Assembly: GCF_000738175.1 (NCBI RefSeq)
Contig: NZ_JFCH01000027.1
Coordinates: forward strand, 103,767-167,766
DNA length: 64,000 nucleotides
Reading direction: 5' to 3'
From: Corynebacterium jeikeium
GTDB taxonomy: Bacteria > Actinomycetota > Actinomycetes > Mycobacteriales > Mycobacteriaceae
Shown here: piece after piece, positions 55,110-62,893 of the stretch
How positions within the stretch are numbered: position 1 is the stretch's first letter
Layout of the letters: every line of letters starts with the position of its first letter
Translations under genes and position numbers: made by a program
Notes under the pieces: model-generated
Database searches by the model: none
Told to the model about the DNA's origin: nothing
What the model saw: only the letters and a program-made list of their open reading frames with translations

Positions 55110-56045
55110 ATGGCAGCTGGCCTTGCGGCACTACTAGACGACATTGCGCTTATCGCTAAAAAGGCCGCGGCCACGACGGATGACGTCGCTGCCATCGCCG
55201 GGCGTACCTCGACGAAGGCGGCTGGGGTTGTTATTGATGACGCCGCCGTCACCCCGAAGTTCGTCGCTGGGGTATCCCCCGCGCGCGAGCTGCCGATCAT
55301 TTGGAAGATCACCAAGGGCAGCCTCGTCAACAAGCTGATTATTATCCTGCCGATCATCTTGCTACTGAGTTGGCTGCTGCCCGGCGCGCTGACTCCCCTG
55401 CTGATGCTCGGCGGATTCTACCTTTCTTTCGAAGGCGCTGAGAAAGTCCTGGAGAAGGTAGGTCTGGGTAGCCACGGCGAGGGAGAATCAGACGATGGCG
55501 ATGAGGAGAAAGACCAGTCCGAAAGCGCACTGGTGCGCGGGGCGATCCTCACCGACCTGATCCTCTCTGCGGAGATCATGGTGATTTCCCTGAACGAGGT
55601 TGCCGACCAGCCACTTTTGACGCGCGCCCTGGTGCTGATCCTGGTCGGCCTCATAGTCACTTTCGCCGTCTACGGCGTGGTGGGCGTACTCATCAAGATC
55701 GACGACATCGGACTTGCCCTCGCCAACAAGGAAGGCGCCAGCAAGGGGATGAAGAAGTTCGGCCTGTTCCTGGTCAAAGGAATGCCAAAACTGCTGACCG
55801 CCATCGGCATCATCGGCACCCTAGCCATGCTGTGGGTCGGTGGACATATCCTGCTGGTTGGCTTCGATGAGCTGGGCCTGCACTGGCCTTACCAGGCGGT
55901 GCACCACGTGGTGGAGAACTTTGAGCACCTCGGGGGCGCGGTAACCTGGCTGATGGAGACCGGTTTCAGCTTGCTGTTCGGCCTGCTAGTCGGCGCACTC
56001 ATCGCCGTGGTGGTCGGCGGGGTAAAGAAACTGCGCGCCCGCTAA
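55110..56045 (+). CDS. DUF808 family membrane protein (YedI-like)
   Basis: A 311-residue protein starting AAGLAALLDDIALIAKKAAA, the DUF808 hallmark, followed by five or six membrane segments (about 70 onwards: NKLIIILPIILLLSWLLPGAL region). A charged stretch DDGDEEKDQSE (about 130-140) separates two halves. Function is unknown. Gene spacing suggests cotranscription with the SDR gene upstream. Confidence 0.88.
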   Translation: MAAGLAALLDDIALIAKKAAATTDDVAAIAGRTSTKAAGVVIDDAAVTPKFVAGVSPARELPIIWKITKGSLVNKLIIILPIILLLSWLLPGALTPLLMLGGFYLSFEGAEKVLEKVGLGSHGEGESDDGDEEKDQSESALVRGAILTDLILSAEIMVISLNEVADQPLLTRALVLILVGLIVTFAVYGVVGVLIKIDDIGLALANKEGASKGMKKFGLFLVKGMPKLLTAIGIIGTLAMLWVGGHILLVGFDELGLHWPYQAVHHVVENFEHLGGAVTWLMETGFSLLFGLLVGALIAVVVGGVKKLRAR

Positions 56046-56109
56046 GCGCTGCAGGTGCGCTACACATGTAAATACAGAATTCCGCTAGAAGCCTAAGGAG
56101 GCTCACCTC

Positions 56110-56988
56110 TTGTCTGCGAAGGACGTAGCCCTCGTGCTCGAGGGCGGTGGCATGCGCAACAGCTACACCGCCGCCTGCATCGACCAGCTGCTGGAGCACA
56201 ATATCGAGTTCGGCTGGGTCGGCGGCATCAGTGCCGGAGCTTCCCATACCGTGAACTTCCTTTCTGGCGATAGGAAGCGAGCCCGCGAGTCCTTCGTGGA
56301 ATTCGGTGGACACCCAAAGACCGGCGGGTTCAAGTCCCTACTCAAGGGCACCGGCTACTTCAACGCGGAGTACATTTACGAGACCGCTGGCGCACCCGGC
56401 AACGATCTGCCCTTCGACTGGGAAACTTTCCAGCGTTCGAACTCCCAGGTATGCATCGGCGCGACCCGTGCGGATAACGGCGAGACAGTCTATTGGCGCC
56501 GCGAGGACATCAAAGACCTGCCGGATCTCATGCGCAAGGTCCGCGCCAGCTCTACCCTGCCGGGCCTCATGCCCGTGCCCACCATCGACGGGGTGGATTA
56601 TGTCGATGGTGCCCTCGGAGATTCCGGTGGCCTGCTGATCGATGCCGCCATTGAGGATGGCTTTGAGAAGTTCCTGGTGCTGCGCACCAAGCCCAAGGGC
56701 TACGTCCGCCCCGCGCTACGGAGCCCAAAGCTAGTTAAGTCACTACTACGCTCTCGCCCGGCCGTAGCCCAGGCAATGATCGACCGGCCGCCGAAATACA
56801 ACCTAGCCTCCGACAAGATCGCGGAGTTAGAGGCCAAGGGCCAGGCGTTGGTGTTCTACCCGGAGAAGATGAACGTCAGCAATACCGAGCGCCGGTTGGA
56901 ACGCCTGAAGCAATCCTGGAGCGACGGGTTGGAGCAGACCAAGCGCGAATGGGAAACGTGGATGGAGTTTCTGGGCGAATCTAAATGA
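56110..56988 (+). CDS. Patatin-like phospholipase
   Basis: A 292-residue patatin-fold hydrolase with the Ser-Asp dyad: oxyanion LEGGGMRNSYTA, nucleophile GISAGA and Asp in VDGALGDSG. Such enzymes cleave ester bonds of lipids. The start is TTG 56110, set by AAGGAGG 8 nt upstream. The C-terminal about 40 residues form a charged coiled coil (RRLERLKQSWSDGLEQTKRE). Its stop overlaps the convergent GAP gene by 8 nt. Confidence 0.9.
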   Translation: MSAKDVALVLEGGGMRNSYTAACIDQLLEHNIEFGWVGGISAGASHTVNFLSGDRKRARESFVEFGGHPKTGGFKSLLKGTGYFNAEYIYETAGAPGNDLPFDWETFQRSNSQVCIGATRADNGETVYWRREDIKDLPDLMRKVRASSTLPGLMPVPTIDGVDYVDGALGDSGGLLIDAAIEDGFEKFLVLRTKPKGYVRPALRSPKLVKSLLRSRPAVAQAMIDRPPKYNLASDKIAELEAKGQALVFYPEKMNVSNTERRLERLKQSWSDGLEQTKREWETWMEFLGESK

Positions 56989-57637
56989 TGCTCAGCAAAC
57001 CCAGCACGATGAGCATCGCCGCCACCACATAGCCCGCCAGCGCCACCATCTGTTCCTTTCTATGGCGTAGCCCATCGATGAACCGAGCCAGTGCGCTTTC
57101 CGGCTTACGCAGAACAAAGCCCAGCGCCAGGCCAGACAGCGCCGGCAGGCTCAGCGCGAGCGTGGCATAGAGGAAGACCGCAAAGTATTTCGCCGCAGAG
57201 CTGATTCCCACGGTGCTCAAGTACGCCAGGCCAGCAAAGAAAGGCGCGGACGTCGCGGATTGGACGATTCCCAGGGCCATGCCCGAGAGGAAGGTCCCCC
57301 ACGACGCTCGGCGGAGGGGGCGGGCCAGACGATTGATCATGGGGGTGGGATCGCCGCCTCGTAGCGTCAAGAAGGCACTTAGAAGACCCACCGCAATGAG
57401 GACCAGACCAAATATCGGCGAGGCCAAGGCGGTCTGCACGGCATCCGAAATCCCGTTGAACAGCAGCAACACAGCCAGCGACAGCAGGAACACTCCGAAC
57501 CAGTCCCCCGCCACCAGCACTGCGGCGATGGGCGCGTAGCGGCGCGGCTTCGGGTGCATCACCGCGACAGCGAAAAGCACGCCGATGAGCAGCACGTTGA
57601 CGGAATCGGCCAACGCGAAGCTCACGGCGTGCAGCAT
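56981..57637 (-). CDS. GAP/Sap-type LysE-like membrane protein
   Basis: A 218-residue protein with six predicted membrane segments, starting MLHAVSFALADSVNVLLIG as in the GAP family (glycopeptidolipid- and sulfolipid-addressing proteins of mycobacteria; LysE superfamily). AAAGGA lies 8 nt before ATG 57637; a frame with nine extra codons upstream is less likely. It may export a lipid or small solute. It converges on and overlaps the patatin gene's end by 8 nt. Confidence 0.8.
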   Translation of the reverse strand: MLHAVSFALADSVNVLLIGVLFAVAVMHPKPRRYAPIAAVLVAGDWFGVFLLSLAVLLLFNGISDAVQTALASPIFGLVLIAVGLLSAFLTLRGGDPTPMINRLARPLRRASWGTFLSGMALGIVQSATSAPFFAGLAYLSTVGISSAAKYFAVFLYATLALSLPALSGLALGFVLRKPESALARFIDGLRHRKEQMVALAGYVVAAMLIVLGLLSII

Positions 57638-57720
57638 GCGGGGGATCCTTTCGGTGGCTCCCACAGCACCTGAACGATCTACCTGAACAATCTTGGGTCA
57701 GGGCGCGGGAAGGAGGGGTT

Positions 57721-57740
57721 GAACTCTAGCGAACTCTAGC
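57721..57740. repeat. Perfect 10-bp tandem duplication at MFS stop
   Basis: GAACTCTAGC occurs twice in a row (57721-57740). The second copy holds the stop codon of the reverse MFS gene; the first provides a spare TAG in the same strand. Confidence 0.85.
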
Positions 57741-58974
57741 TAACCTTCCGGCCGTGAACAAGGAAGTACACTGCGGCGCTGACGACGACCAACCCAGCAA
57801 GCATCGTGTACATCGCCTGGTAGCTGGTGGCAGAAACGATCATGCCCAGCAGGATCGGGCCAAAGCCCACGCCGACATCCAGCAGCAAGAAGAGCGTGGA
57901 AATGCCCGCGCCCATCTGGTGCGGCTCGACTGCCTTGACGGAGATTGCCTGCGCGGCTGGCATCAGCGAACCATAGCCCAAGCCCGTCAGCGCACCGGCC
58001 AAGACCACCATCCAGTCCTGAGTCGAGAACGCGAGGACAACCAGTGCGATGGCGAAGGTTACCAAGCCCAGGTAGATAACGATGTTGTCGCCCTTCTGGT
58101 CCTGAATCTTGCCCAGCACGAAGCGCATAACAAGGGTCACCAGTGCATAGGCCAGGAAGAAGTATTTGGCGCCGGTGACCAGGCCGTTGTCCTCGGAGTA
58201 GCTATTCAGGTAGGTGATCACACCTGCATAGCAGATACCGACCAGCAGCATAAAGAATCCAATAGGCGCGACCTTCGGGTGCACGATGGCCGAGAGGCTA
58301 AAGGTCGGCCGGTGATGATGCGCATCCGCCCCCTTGGGCTCTGGGGAACGAACCAGCAGGGACAGCAGGAAGGCCACGATGGACATGCCCACCACGACCT
58401 GGAACATGGTGGTGTAGCCAACGGAACCCACCAGCCATAGGCCCAGCGCCGGGCCGATCGCGGTGGCCAGTGTGGTCCCCAGAGCGAAGTAGCCGGTGCC
58501 CTCCGCGCGGCGTGCATTGGGAATCACGGACTGGGCGACGGCCATCACTGCGGTGCTGGCGAAGGCGTATCCGATGCCGTGGATAATGCGCACGGCGATC
58601 AGCAGCCCCAGGGAGTTCGCGGGAATGTAGAAAGCACAGGTCACGATGACCAGCACCAGCGCGGTGAACAGCACTCGCCGCCGCCCCACCGCGTCCACCA
58701 GGAATCCCGAGAATACGCGAGCCCCCGTCGCGCCGATAACGAAGGCACTGGAGGCCAGGCCCGCGCTCGCGTTATTGGCCGCAAACTCCTTGACGGCGTA
58801 GCCCGCCATGGTCGTCACGAGGACGTAGAAGATCATGAACTGGGCGAAGTTAACTAACCATGCAAAGACAAAAGCCGGTGTGACAACCGGCTCCTTCGCT
58901 GTGGCGTTCCCTTGCGCGTTGGGGTCTTCGTGTAGATTCTTCGGTTTATTCGCTGACGCGGACGTAAGAGACAC
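57736..58974 (-). CDS. MFS transporter
   Basis: A 412-residue twelve-segment major facilitator protein. The loop 2-3 motif reads FLVDAVGRRRVLF (G-D-x-G-R-R type). The motif IGPALGLWL is present in TM5, a mark of proton-drug antiporters. The substrate is unknown; sugar or drug export is equally open. The start GTG 58974 has a GAAGAAGG just before it, with poor spacing. Confidence 0.88.
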   Translation of the reverse strand: MSLTSASANKPKNLHEDPNAQGNATAKEPVVTPAFVFAWLVNFAQFMIFYVLVTTMAGYAVKEFAANNASAGLASSAFVIGATGARVFSGFLVDAVGRRRVLFTALVLVIVTCAFYIPANSLGLLIAVRIIHGIGYAFASTAVMAVAQSVIPNARRAEGTGYFALGTTLATAIGPALGLWLVGSVGYTTMFQVVVGMSIVAFLLSLLVRSPEPKGADAHHHRPTFSLSAIVHPKVAPIGFFMLLVGICYAGVITYLNSYSEDNGLVTGAKYFFLAYALVTLVMRFVLGKIQDQKGDNIVIYLGLVTFAIALVVLAFSTQDWMVVLAGALTGLGYGSLMPAAQAISVKAVEPHQMGAGISTLFLLLDVGVGFGPILLGMIVSATSYQAMYTMLAGLVVVSAAVYFLVHGRKVS

Positions 58975-59141
58975 CTTCTTCTGAAGTTGTGGTTTTAGCT
59001 ACGGTCTATGGCTCCCGTTAGATCAGCCGTGAATTTTTACGCGAAGCAGCTTACCAAACATCTGCAGCCTCAGTGAGACAGGGTTCAGTTCTTTCTTGCT
59101 TTCTTTGTGACGCCCCTAGGCCCCCAACCCGCCACCAGGCA

Positions 59142-59645
59142 TCAGGCAAGCACCACACGCTCCCCCACACTTGGCCTCCAATACGCCGCCTCAGCTGCAG
59201 TGATGGACTTTAACTCTCGCGGTGTGATCTGAGACAGGGCGTCAATATAAGAAGGAACAACATCCCGCGGCAACCTTAAACCGACCGTGAGGTGCGGCAC
59301 CCAGCGCGGGCCGCGACCATCCGGGTTGAGTGCGCTGAGCTCGCGGGCGGCATTTTCCAGCTCATCCGTGGCTTCGAGTAACCACGCCACGGTCTGCTTC
59401 TTGCCTGTGCCGAAGACGACCACGCCCCGGCGGCTGAGCTCCGAGGGCACGGCGGATGGCAGGATCTCGCGGGCGCGCTCCACGACGTGCGGGGCCATAC
59501 TCGGGGAAAACGTGACCGTGATGTGCGGAGTCTGGCGCTGGGACGGGAACCCGCGGGCGGCGAGCTCGTCGAAGATGCCGCGGACGGTGGCGGCCTGCTC
59601 GTCGGGCAGGTTCAGCAGGATGTTCTCAGGGGAATTGACGGACAT
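59142..59645 (-). CDS. 2H phosphoesterase (LigT/2'-5' RNA ligase-like)
   Basis: A 167-residue protein of the 2H phosphoesterase superfamily, with both His-x-Thr motifs: PHITVTF (about 42) and PHLTVGL (about 118). Members cleave 2',3'-cyclic nucleotide ends or ligate RNA in vitro. The N-terminus lacks the usual first strand residues but the length is normal for the family. It lies alone between the MFS gene and the phosphoesterase, all on the reverse strand. Confidence 0.85.
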   Translation of the reverse strand: MSVNSPENILLNLPDEQAATVRGIFDELAARGFPSQRQTPHITVTFSPSMAPHVVERAREILPSAVPSELSRRGVVVFGTGKKQTVAWLLEATDELENAARELSALNPDGRGPRWVPHLTVGLRLPRDVVPSYIDALSQITPRELKSITAAEAAYWRPSVGERVVLA

Positions 59646-59736
59646 TGCTCCCTATCCTAGCTGGCTGCACAGAGACCACCGGTGCGTCGCGTTGCCCGGC
59701 GGCGCAAAACCCGGCGGCACAGACCCCGGCGCCGCG

Positions 59737-61053
59737 CTACTTGAAGGACACGTACTCCGGAAGGTCGGCCGGCTTTTCCAGCGGCTGCTTCTTCGGGTTC
59801 ATATCCAGCCCCAGCTCCTTGGCGAAAACCAGGCGGGTGGACTTGTAGACCCGTTCATCCGCCTCGTCCAGCTCGAACACGCGGGCGCCGCGCAGAGTGT
59901 GCATGGACCAGGTGCCGTCTTTCAACCCATAGGGGCCGAAGCCGGTGCCCGGGCAGTAGCCCAGCTCTACGCCGAAGTAGTTGCCGTTAAACGAGTTGAT
60001 GTGGTCGTGGCCGCAGTAGATGCCCAGCACATCGCCGCGCTCGCGGACGGCTGTGTAGATGCCGGGGTTGAAGGCGCCGACGTAGACGTCCTCGTTTTTC
60101 ACGCCTTCGATGCCATGGCGCTTCTTGGCCTCGCCGTGCTTGATGAGGTCGTTGTTGTACGGACCGCCGAACCACATGTCGCGGTGCTCGTAGGTCGGGA
60201 TGTGGAAGTACATCAGGCCTGGAATCTTCTTGCCGTAGCGCTCCTCGTAACCCCGGGAGGTATCGCGGTACCACTGGATCTGGTCGCTGTGGATGTAGTC
60301 GTAGCCGGGGATCTCCTTGGTCTCCTGCCCCGCCAGCTCCTCGCCGATGTAGTTACCGGAATCCAGCAACCAGATAGCGAAAGCCGGGTTCGGGTTGGCG
60401 TTGCCCTGGACCAACAGGGATACGTTGGACTCGCCGTGAATCGGATCGTCTGCGACATTGAGGTTGTACTTGTACTTACGCACGAAGTTCAGCAGCGCGA
60501 CCTCGTCGGCCTGGGTACCGTCTTCCATCGAGTCTTCGTCGTGGTTGCCGAAGGTGATGGCCCATGGGACCTTGCGGGATTCCATCGGCAGCACTACGTT
60601 GTTGACGGCCTGGAATGCCTGTTCGGTGGTCTTGGGACCAGAGGAGATCACGTCGCCGTTGATCAGCGCGAAGTCCGGCTTCTCCTGGTCCAACACCTTG
60701 CCCATGAACTCGATGGTGCGGCGATCAGTGAGGTGATCGTCTTGAGTGTCGTTGAACTGGACGATCTTGAACCTACCGTCGCCGTTGAACTTCAGCGGCG
60801 TGTCCGTGCCGCCGTTGTTGGCGCCACCGCTGCCGCCGTTGCCACGGCCTGAACCAAAACTGGAACCGGCCAGCGAGCCTGCCGACGAGTTCCACGCCTG
60901 TGCCTGCGCAGCCGGTGCAAGTGCAGCGGTGACGCCCAACGCTCCAGTTCCCGCCAGGAAATTCCGGCGGTTTACATTGAACCGCTTGAGCTTCTTCCGG
61001 CCTTCTGGCTGCTGAGAGTTAGACGGCGAATCAAAGGACGAATTATGGGACAA
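59737..61053 (-). CDS. Tat-exported metallophosphoesterase
   Basis: A 438-residue calcineurin-like phosphoesterase. The signal has the twin-arginine motif NRRNFLAG (about 28-35), then a hydrophobic region ending AAQAQA. A Gly/Ser-rich linker follows (about 56-85). Metal ligands are in VQFNDTQDDHLTD, INGDVISS, GNHDEDS and CGHDHIN. It probably removes phosphate from extracellular esters (purple acid phosphatase-like). TatB, needed for its export, is also in this window. Note DTQDDH in place of the usual Asp-x-His, as in this subgroup. Confidence 0.9.
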   Translation of the reverse strand: MSHNSSFDSPSNSQQPEGRKKLKRFNVNRRNFLAGTGALGVTAALAPAAQAQAWNSSAGSLAGSSFGSGRGNGGSGGANNGGTDTPLKFNGDGRFKIVQFNDTQDDHLTDRRTIEFMGKVLDQEKPDFALINGDVISSGPKTTEQAFQAVNNVVLPMESRKVPWAITFGNHDEDSMEDGTQADEVALLNFVRKYKYNLNVADDPIHGESNVSLLVQGNANPNPAFAIWLLDSGNYIGEELAGQETKEIPGYDYIHSDQIQWYRDTSRGYEERYGKKIPGLMYFHIPTYEHRDMWFGGPYNNDLIKHGEAKKRHGIEGVKNEDVYVGAFNPGIYTAVRERGDVLGIYCGHDHINSFNGNYFGVELGYCPGTGFGPYGLKDGTWSMHTLRGARVFELDEADERVYKSTRLVFAKELGLDMNPKKQPLEKPADLPEYVSFK

Positions 61054-61187
61054 GGTGAGGGTGCTCCTTTTTCTGTTTCTGCGAGAATTGAACCTCCATA
61101 AGCTATCGCCAGCAGGTAAGCGCAGGGTTTCCTGAAGATGAATTCATAACAACTTCGCGTTTTCCCTCTCCACCGCTTGGACTCTCC

Positions 61188-61233
61188 ACTTGACCTTGCC
61201 ACTTGACCTTGCCGTTGCGGCAACCGAAAGGAT
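61188..61233 (+). promoter_or_regulatory. MerR-type promoter with 13-bp tandem repeat
   Basis: ACTTGACCTTGCC is repeated perfectly in tandem (61188-61213), each with a TTGACC -35. From the second (61203-61208), a 19-bp spacer containing the palindrome GTTGCGGCAAC (61214-61224) leads to AAGGAT (61228-61233), 7 nt before ATG 61241. The long spacer with an internal dyad is the layout of MerR-regulated promoters. AAAGGA could alternatively be the ribosome site. Confidence 0.5.
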
Positions 61234-61240
61234 GTAGCCC

Positions 61241-62017
61241 ATGACCGAATACACGATTGGTGATGCTGCAGATTTTTTGGGTGTGACGCCCAAAGCCCTG
61301 CGCCATTGGGATTCCATTGGGCTGCTCAGCCCACAGTGGCGCACATTGGGCGACTACCGCCTCTATACCGAGGAAGATCTGCGCATCGGCGCGGCCATTG
61401 TGCTGTACCGGAACATGGGCTTCAAGCTGGCGGAGATTCCCGACCTGATTGAAGCGCCTTCCGATGCTGCCCTTGACCGTGCTCTCCGCTCCCACCGGGA
61501 AGCCTTGGCGCGCAAGCGCGACGAGGTGGAGAGCCAATTGCGTGCGGTCGAGGATTTGATAACAACAACCCGAGTGGAGGGATACACCATGGAACAAATG
61601 GACAAGATCAAGCAGTACTTCGGCGAGAAGATGCCCGCTTACCAGGAGGAAGCTCGCGAACGTTGGGGCGACACCCCGGAATACCAGCAGTCTCAAGAAA
61701 AGCTGGCCTCTATGACTGACGGCGACTTCCAGGAGGTTAAGGCCGACCACGACCGCTTCGTGGCGGATCTGGTAGCCGCCCGAGATGGTGGCGTCACCCC
61801 CGATAGCGAAGAAGCACAAGCCCTCGTGGAGCGGCACCGCGCCACGATTAACCAGTGGTACGAGGTTACGACCTCGCGGCAGCTGATTCTGGCGCGGATG
61901 TACGTGGCCGACGAGCGTTTTGCCGAGGCGTACCAGGGAGCACAGGATTACCTGCTTTCGCTGGTGGAACATCGTGCCCAGCAGGAGGGAATCACCAACC
62001 CCACCTGGGATGACTAG
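61241..62017 (+). CDS. MerR-family regulator with TipAS domain
   Basis: A 258-residue activator. Residues 1-70 form the MerR winged helix (TIGDAADFLGVTPKALRHWD, GDYRLYTEEDL), 75-115 the coiled-coil dimerisation helix, and about 135-255 a TipAS antibiotic-binding domain (QQYFGEKMPAYQEE-like start, WYEVTTSRQLILARMY near the end). TipA-type proteins bind thiopeptides or other drugs and activate their own promoter; the promoter dyad just upstream fits autoregulation. Target genes could include the DUF1275 and ABC genes next to it. Confidence 0.9.
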   Translation: MTEYTIGDAADFLGVTPKALRHWDSIGLLSPQWRTLGDYRLYTEEDLRIGAAIVLYRNMGFKLAEIPDLIEAPSDAALDRALRSHREALARKRDEVESQLRAVEDLITTTRVEGYTMEQMDKIKQYFGEKMPAYQEEARERWGDTPEYQQSQEKLASMTDGDFQEVKADHDRFVADLVAARDGGVTPDSEEAQALVERHRATINQWYEVTTSRQLILARMYVADERFAEAYQGAQDYLLSLVEHRAQQEGITNPTWDD

Positions 62018-62067
62018 TCGAGGAAGCTAACCGAGCTTGTTAGGCGCCGGAGCTGCATCGGGGTTGC

Positions 62068-62073
62068 TACGAT
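62068..62073 (+). promoter_or_regulatory. -10 element for DUF1275 gene, leaderless
   Basis: TACGAT ends 6 nt before ATG 62080, with no Shine-Dalgarno. Confidence 0.5.
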
Positions 62074-62079
62074 TGCGCC

Positions 62080-62757
62080 ATGAAAGGCTACCGCACCGGA
62101 GAACACGCACTGGCTATCTACTTATCCTCTATCGCAGGATTCGTAGATACGCTGGGCTTTTTGTATCTGGGCGGGTACTTCCTGTCGTTCATGTCGGGTA
62201 ACACCACGCGCCTGACAGCCGCCGTGAATGCGGGAAAATGGGACGTCGCGATGACGGCCGGCGGGGTAATGGTTCTGTTCCTGGTCGGCGTGGGTATTGG
62301 GGCACTAATCAGCCAGTTAGGGCGGCGCTATCTGCCCCGGACGCGTACACGCGAGGCAATTCTGCTATTCATTTGTGCCACCTCGACGATTGCCTCAGTA
62401 CTGGTTTTGACCGGGCACGAACAGTGGGCGGTTTACAGCCTGTCATTCACCGTGGGCGCTATGAATTCCACGTTCGAGCGCGACGGCGAGGTAAGCATTT
62501 CCCTGACATACATGACGGGCACGCTAGTGAAGATGTCTCAGCGGTTCGTGGCCGCACTCTTCGGCGGCCCGCACTTGGATTGGCTGCGCTATTTCGCTCT
62601 GTGGATGGCGCTTGCCTGCGGAGCGCTGCTGGGCGGCTGGATGTATGTCCAGGTGGGCCTGCATGCGGTTCTGGTAGTGACGGGCATGCTGTACGCGGGA
62701 ACCGTGACTGCACTGGTGTACCGCCAATGGCGGCGCAACCGTGGGCTGGCGGTTTAG
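62080..62757 (+). CDS. DUF1275 (YoaK) family membrane protein
   Basis: A 225-residue protein with six predicted membrane segments and the family motifs FVDTLGFLYLGGYFLSFMSGN and SLTYMTGTLVKMSQ. These proteins are suspected transporters or exporters; the function is not known. It lies 62 bp after the TipAS regulator on the same strand. Confidence 0.9.
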   Translation: MKGYRTGEHALAIYLSSIAGFVDTLGFLYLGGYFLSFMSGNTTRLTAAVNAGKWDVAMTAGGVMVLFLVGVGIGALISQLGRRYLPRTRTREAILLFICATSTIASVLVLTGHEQWAVYSLSFTVGAMNSTFERDGEVSISLTYMTGTLVKMSQRFVAALFGGPHLDWLRYFALWMALACGALLGGWMYVQVGLHAVLVVTGMLYAGTVTALVYRQWRRNRGLAV

Positions 62758-62762
62758 TAAAG

Positions 62763-62855
62763 GACTGATCAACACACACTCCACAAAGGTTAGAAACACC
62801 CTGTTTTTATCTTGGCAACACATCGTTGCTAAAGTCTGTGTAGCGACTGATCAAC
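62763..62855 (+). promoter_or_regulatory. ABC permease upstream region with 11-bp direct repeats
   Basis: GACTGATCAAC occurs at 62763-62773 and again at 62845-62855, each with a TGATCA core. Between them GCAAC (62815-62819) and GTTGC (62825-62829) are inverted, and TAAAGT (62830-62835) is a possible -10. This could be a regulator-bound promoter for the interrupted permease gene. Confidence 0.45.
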
Positions 62856-62893
62856 CGCTCACCTCCCCAACCTCAACCCCAGGGAGTTTCATC

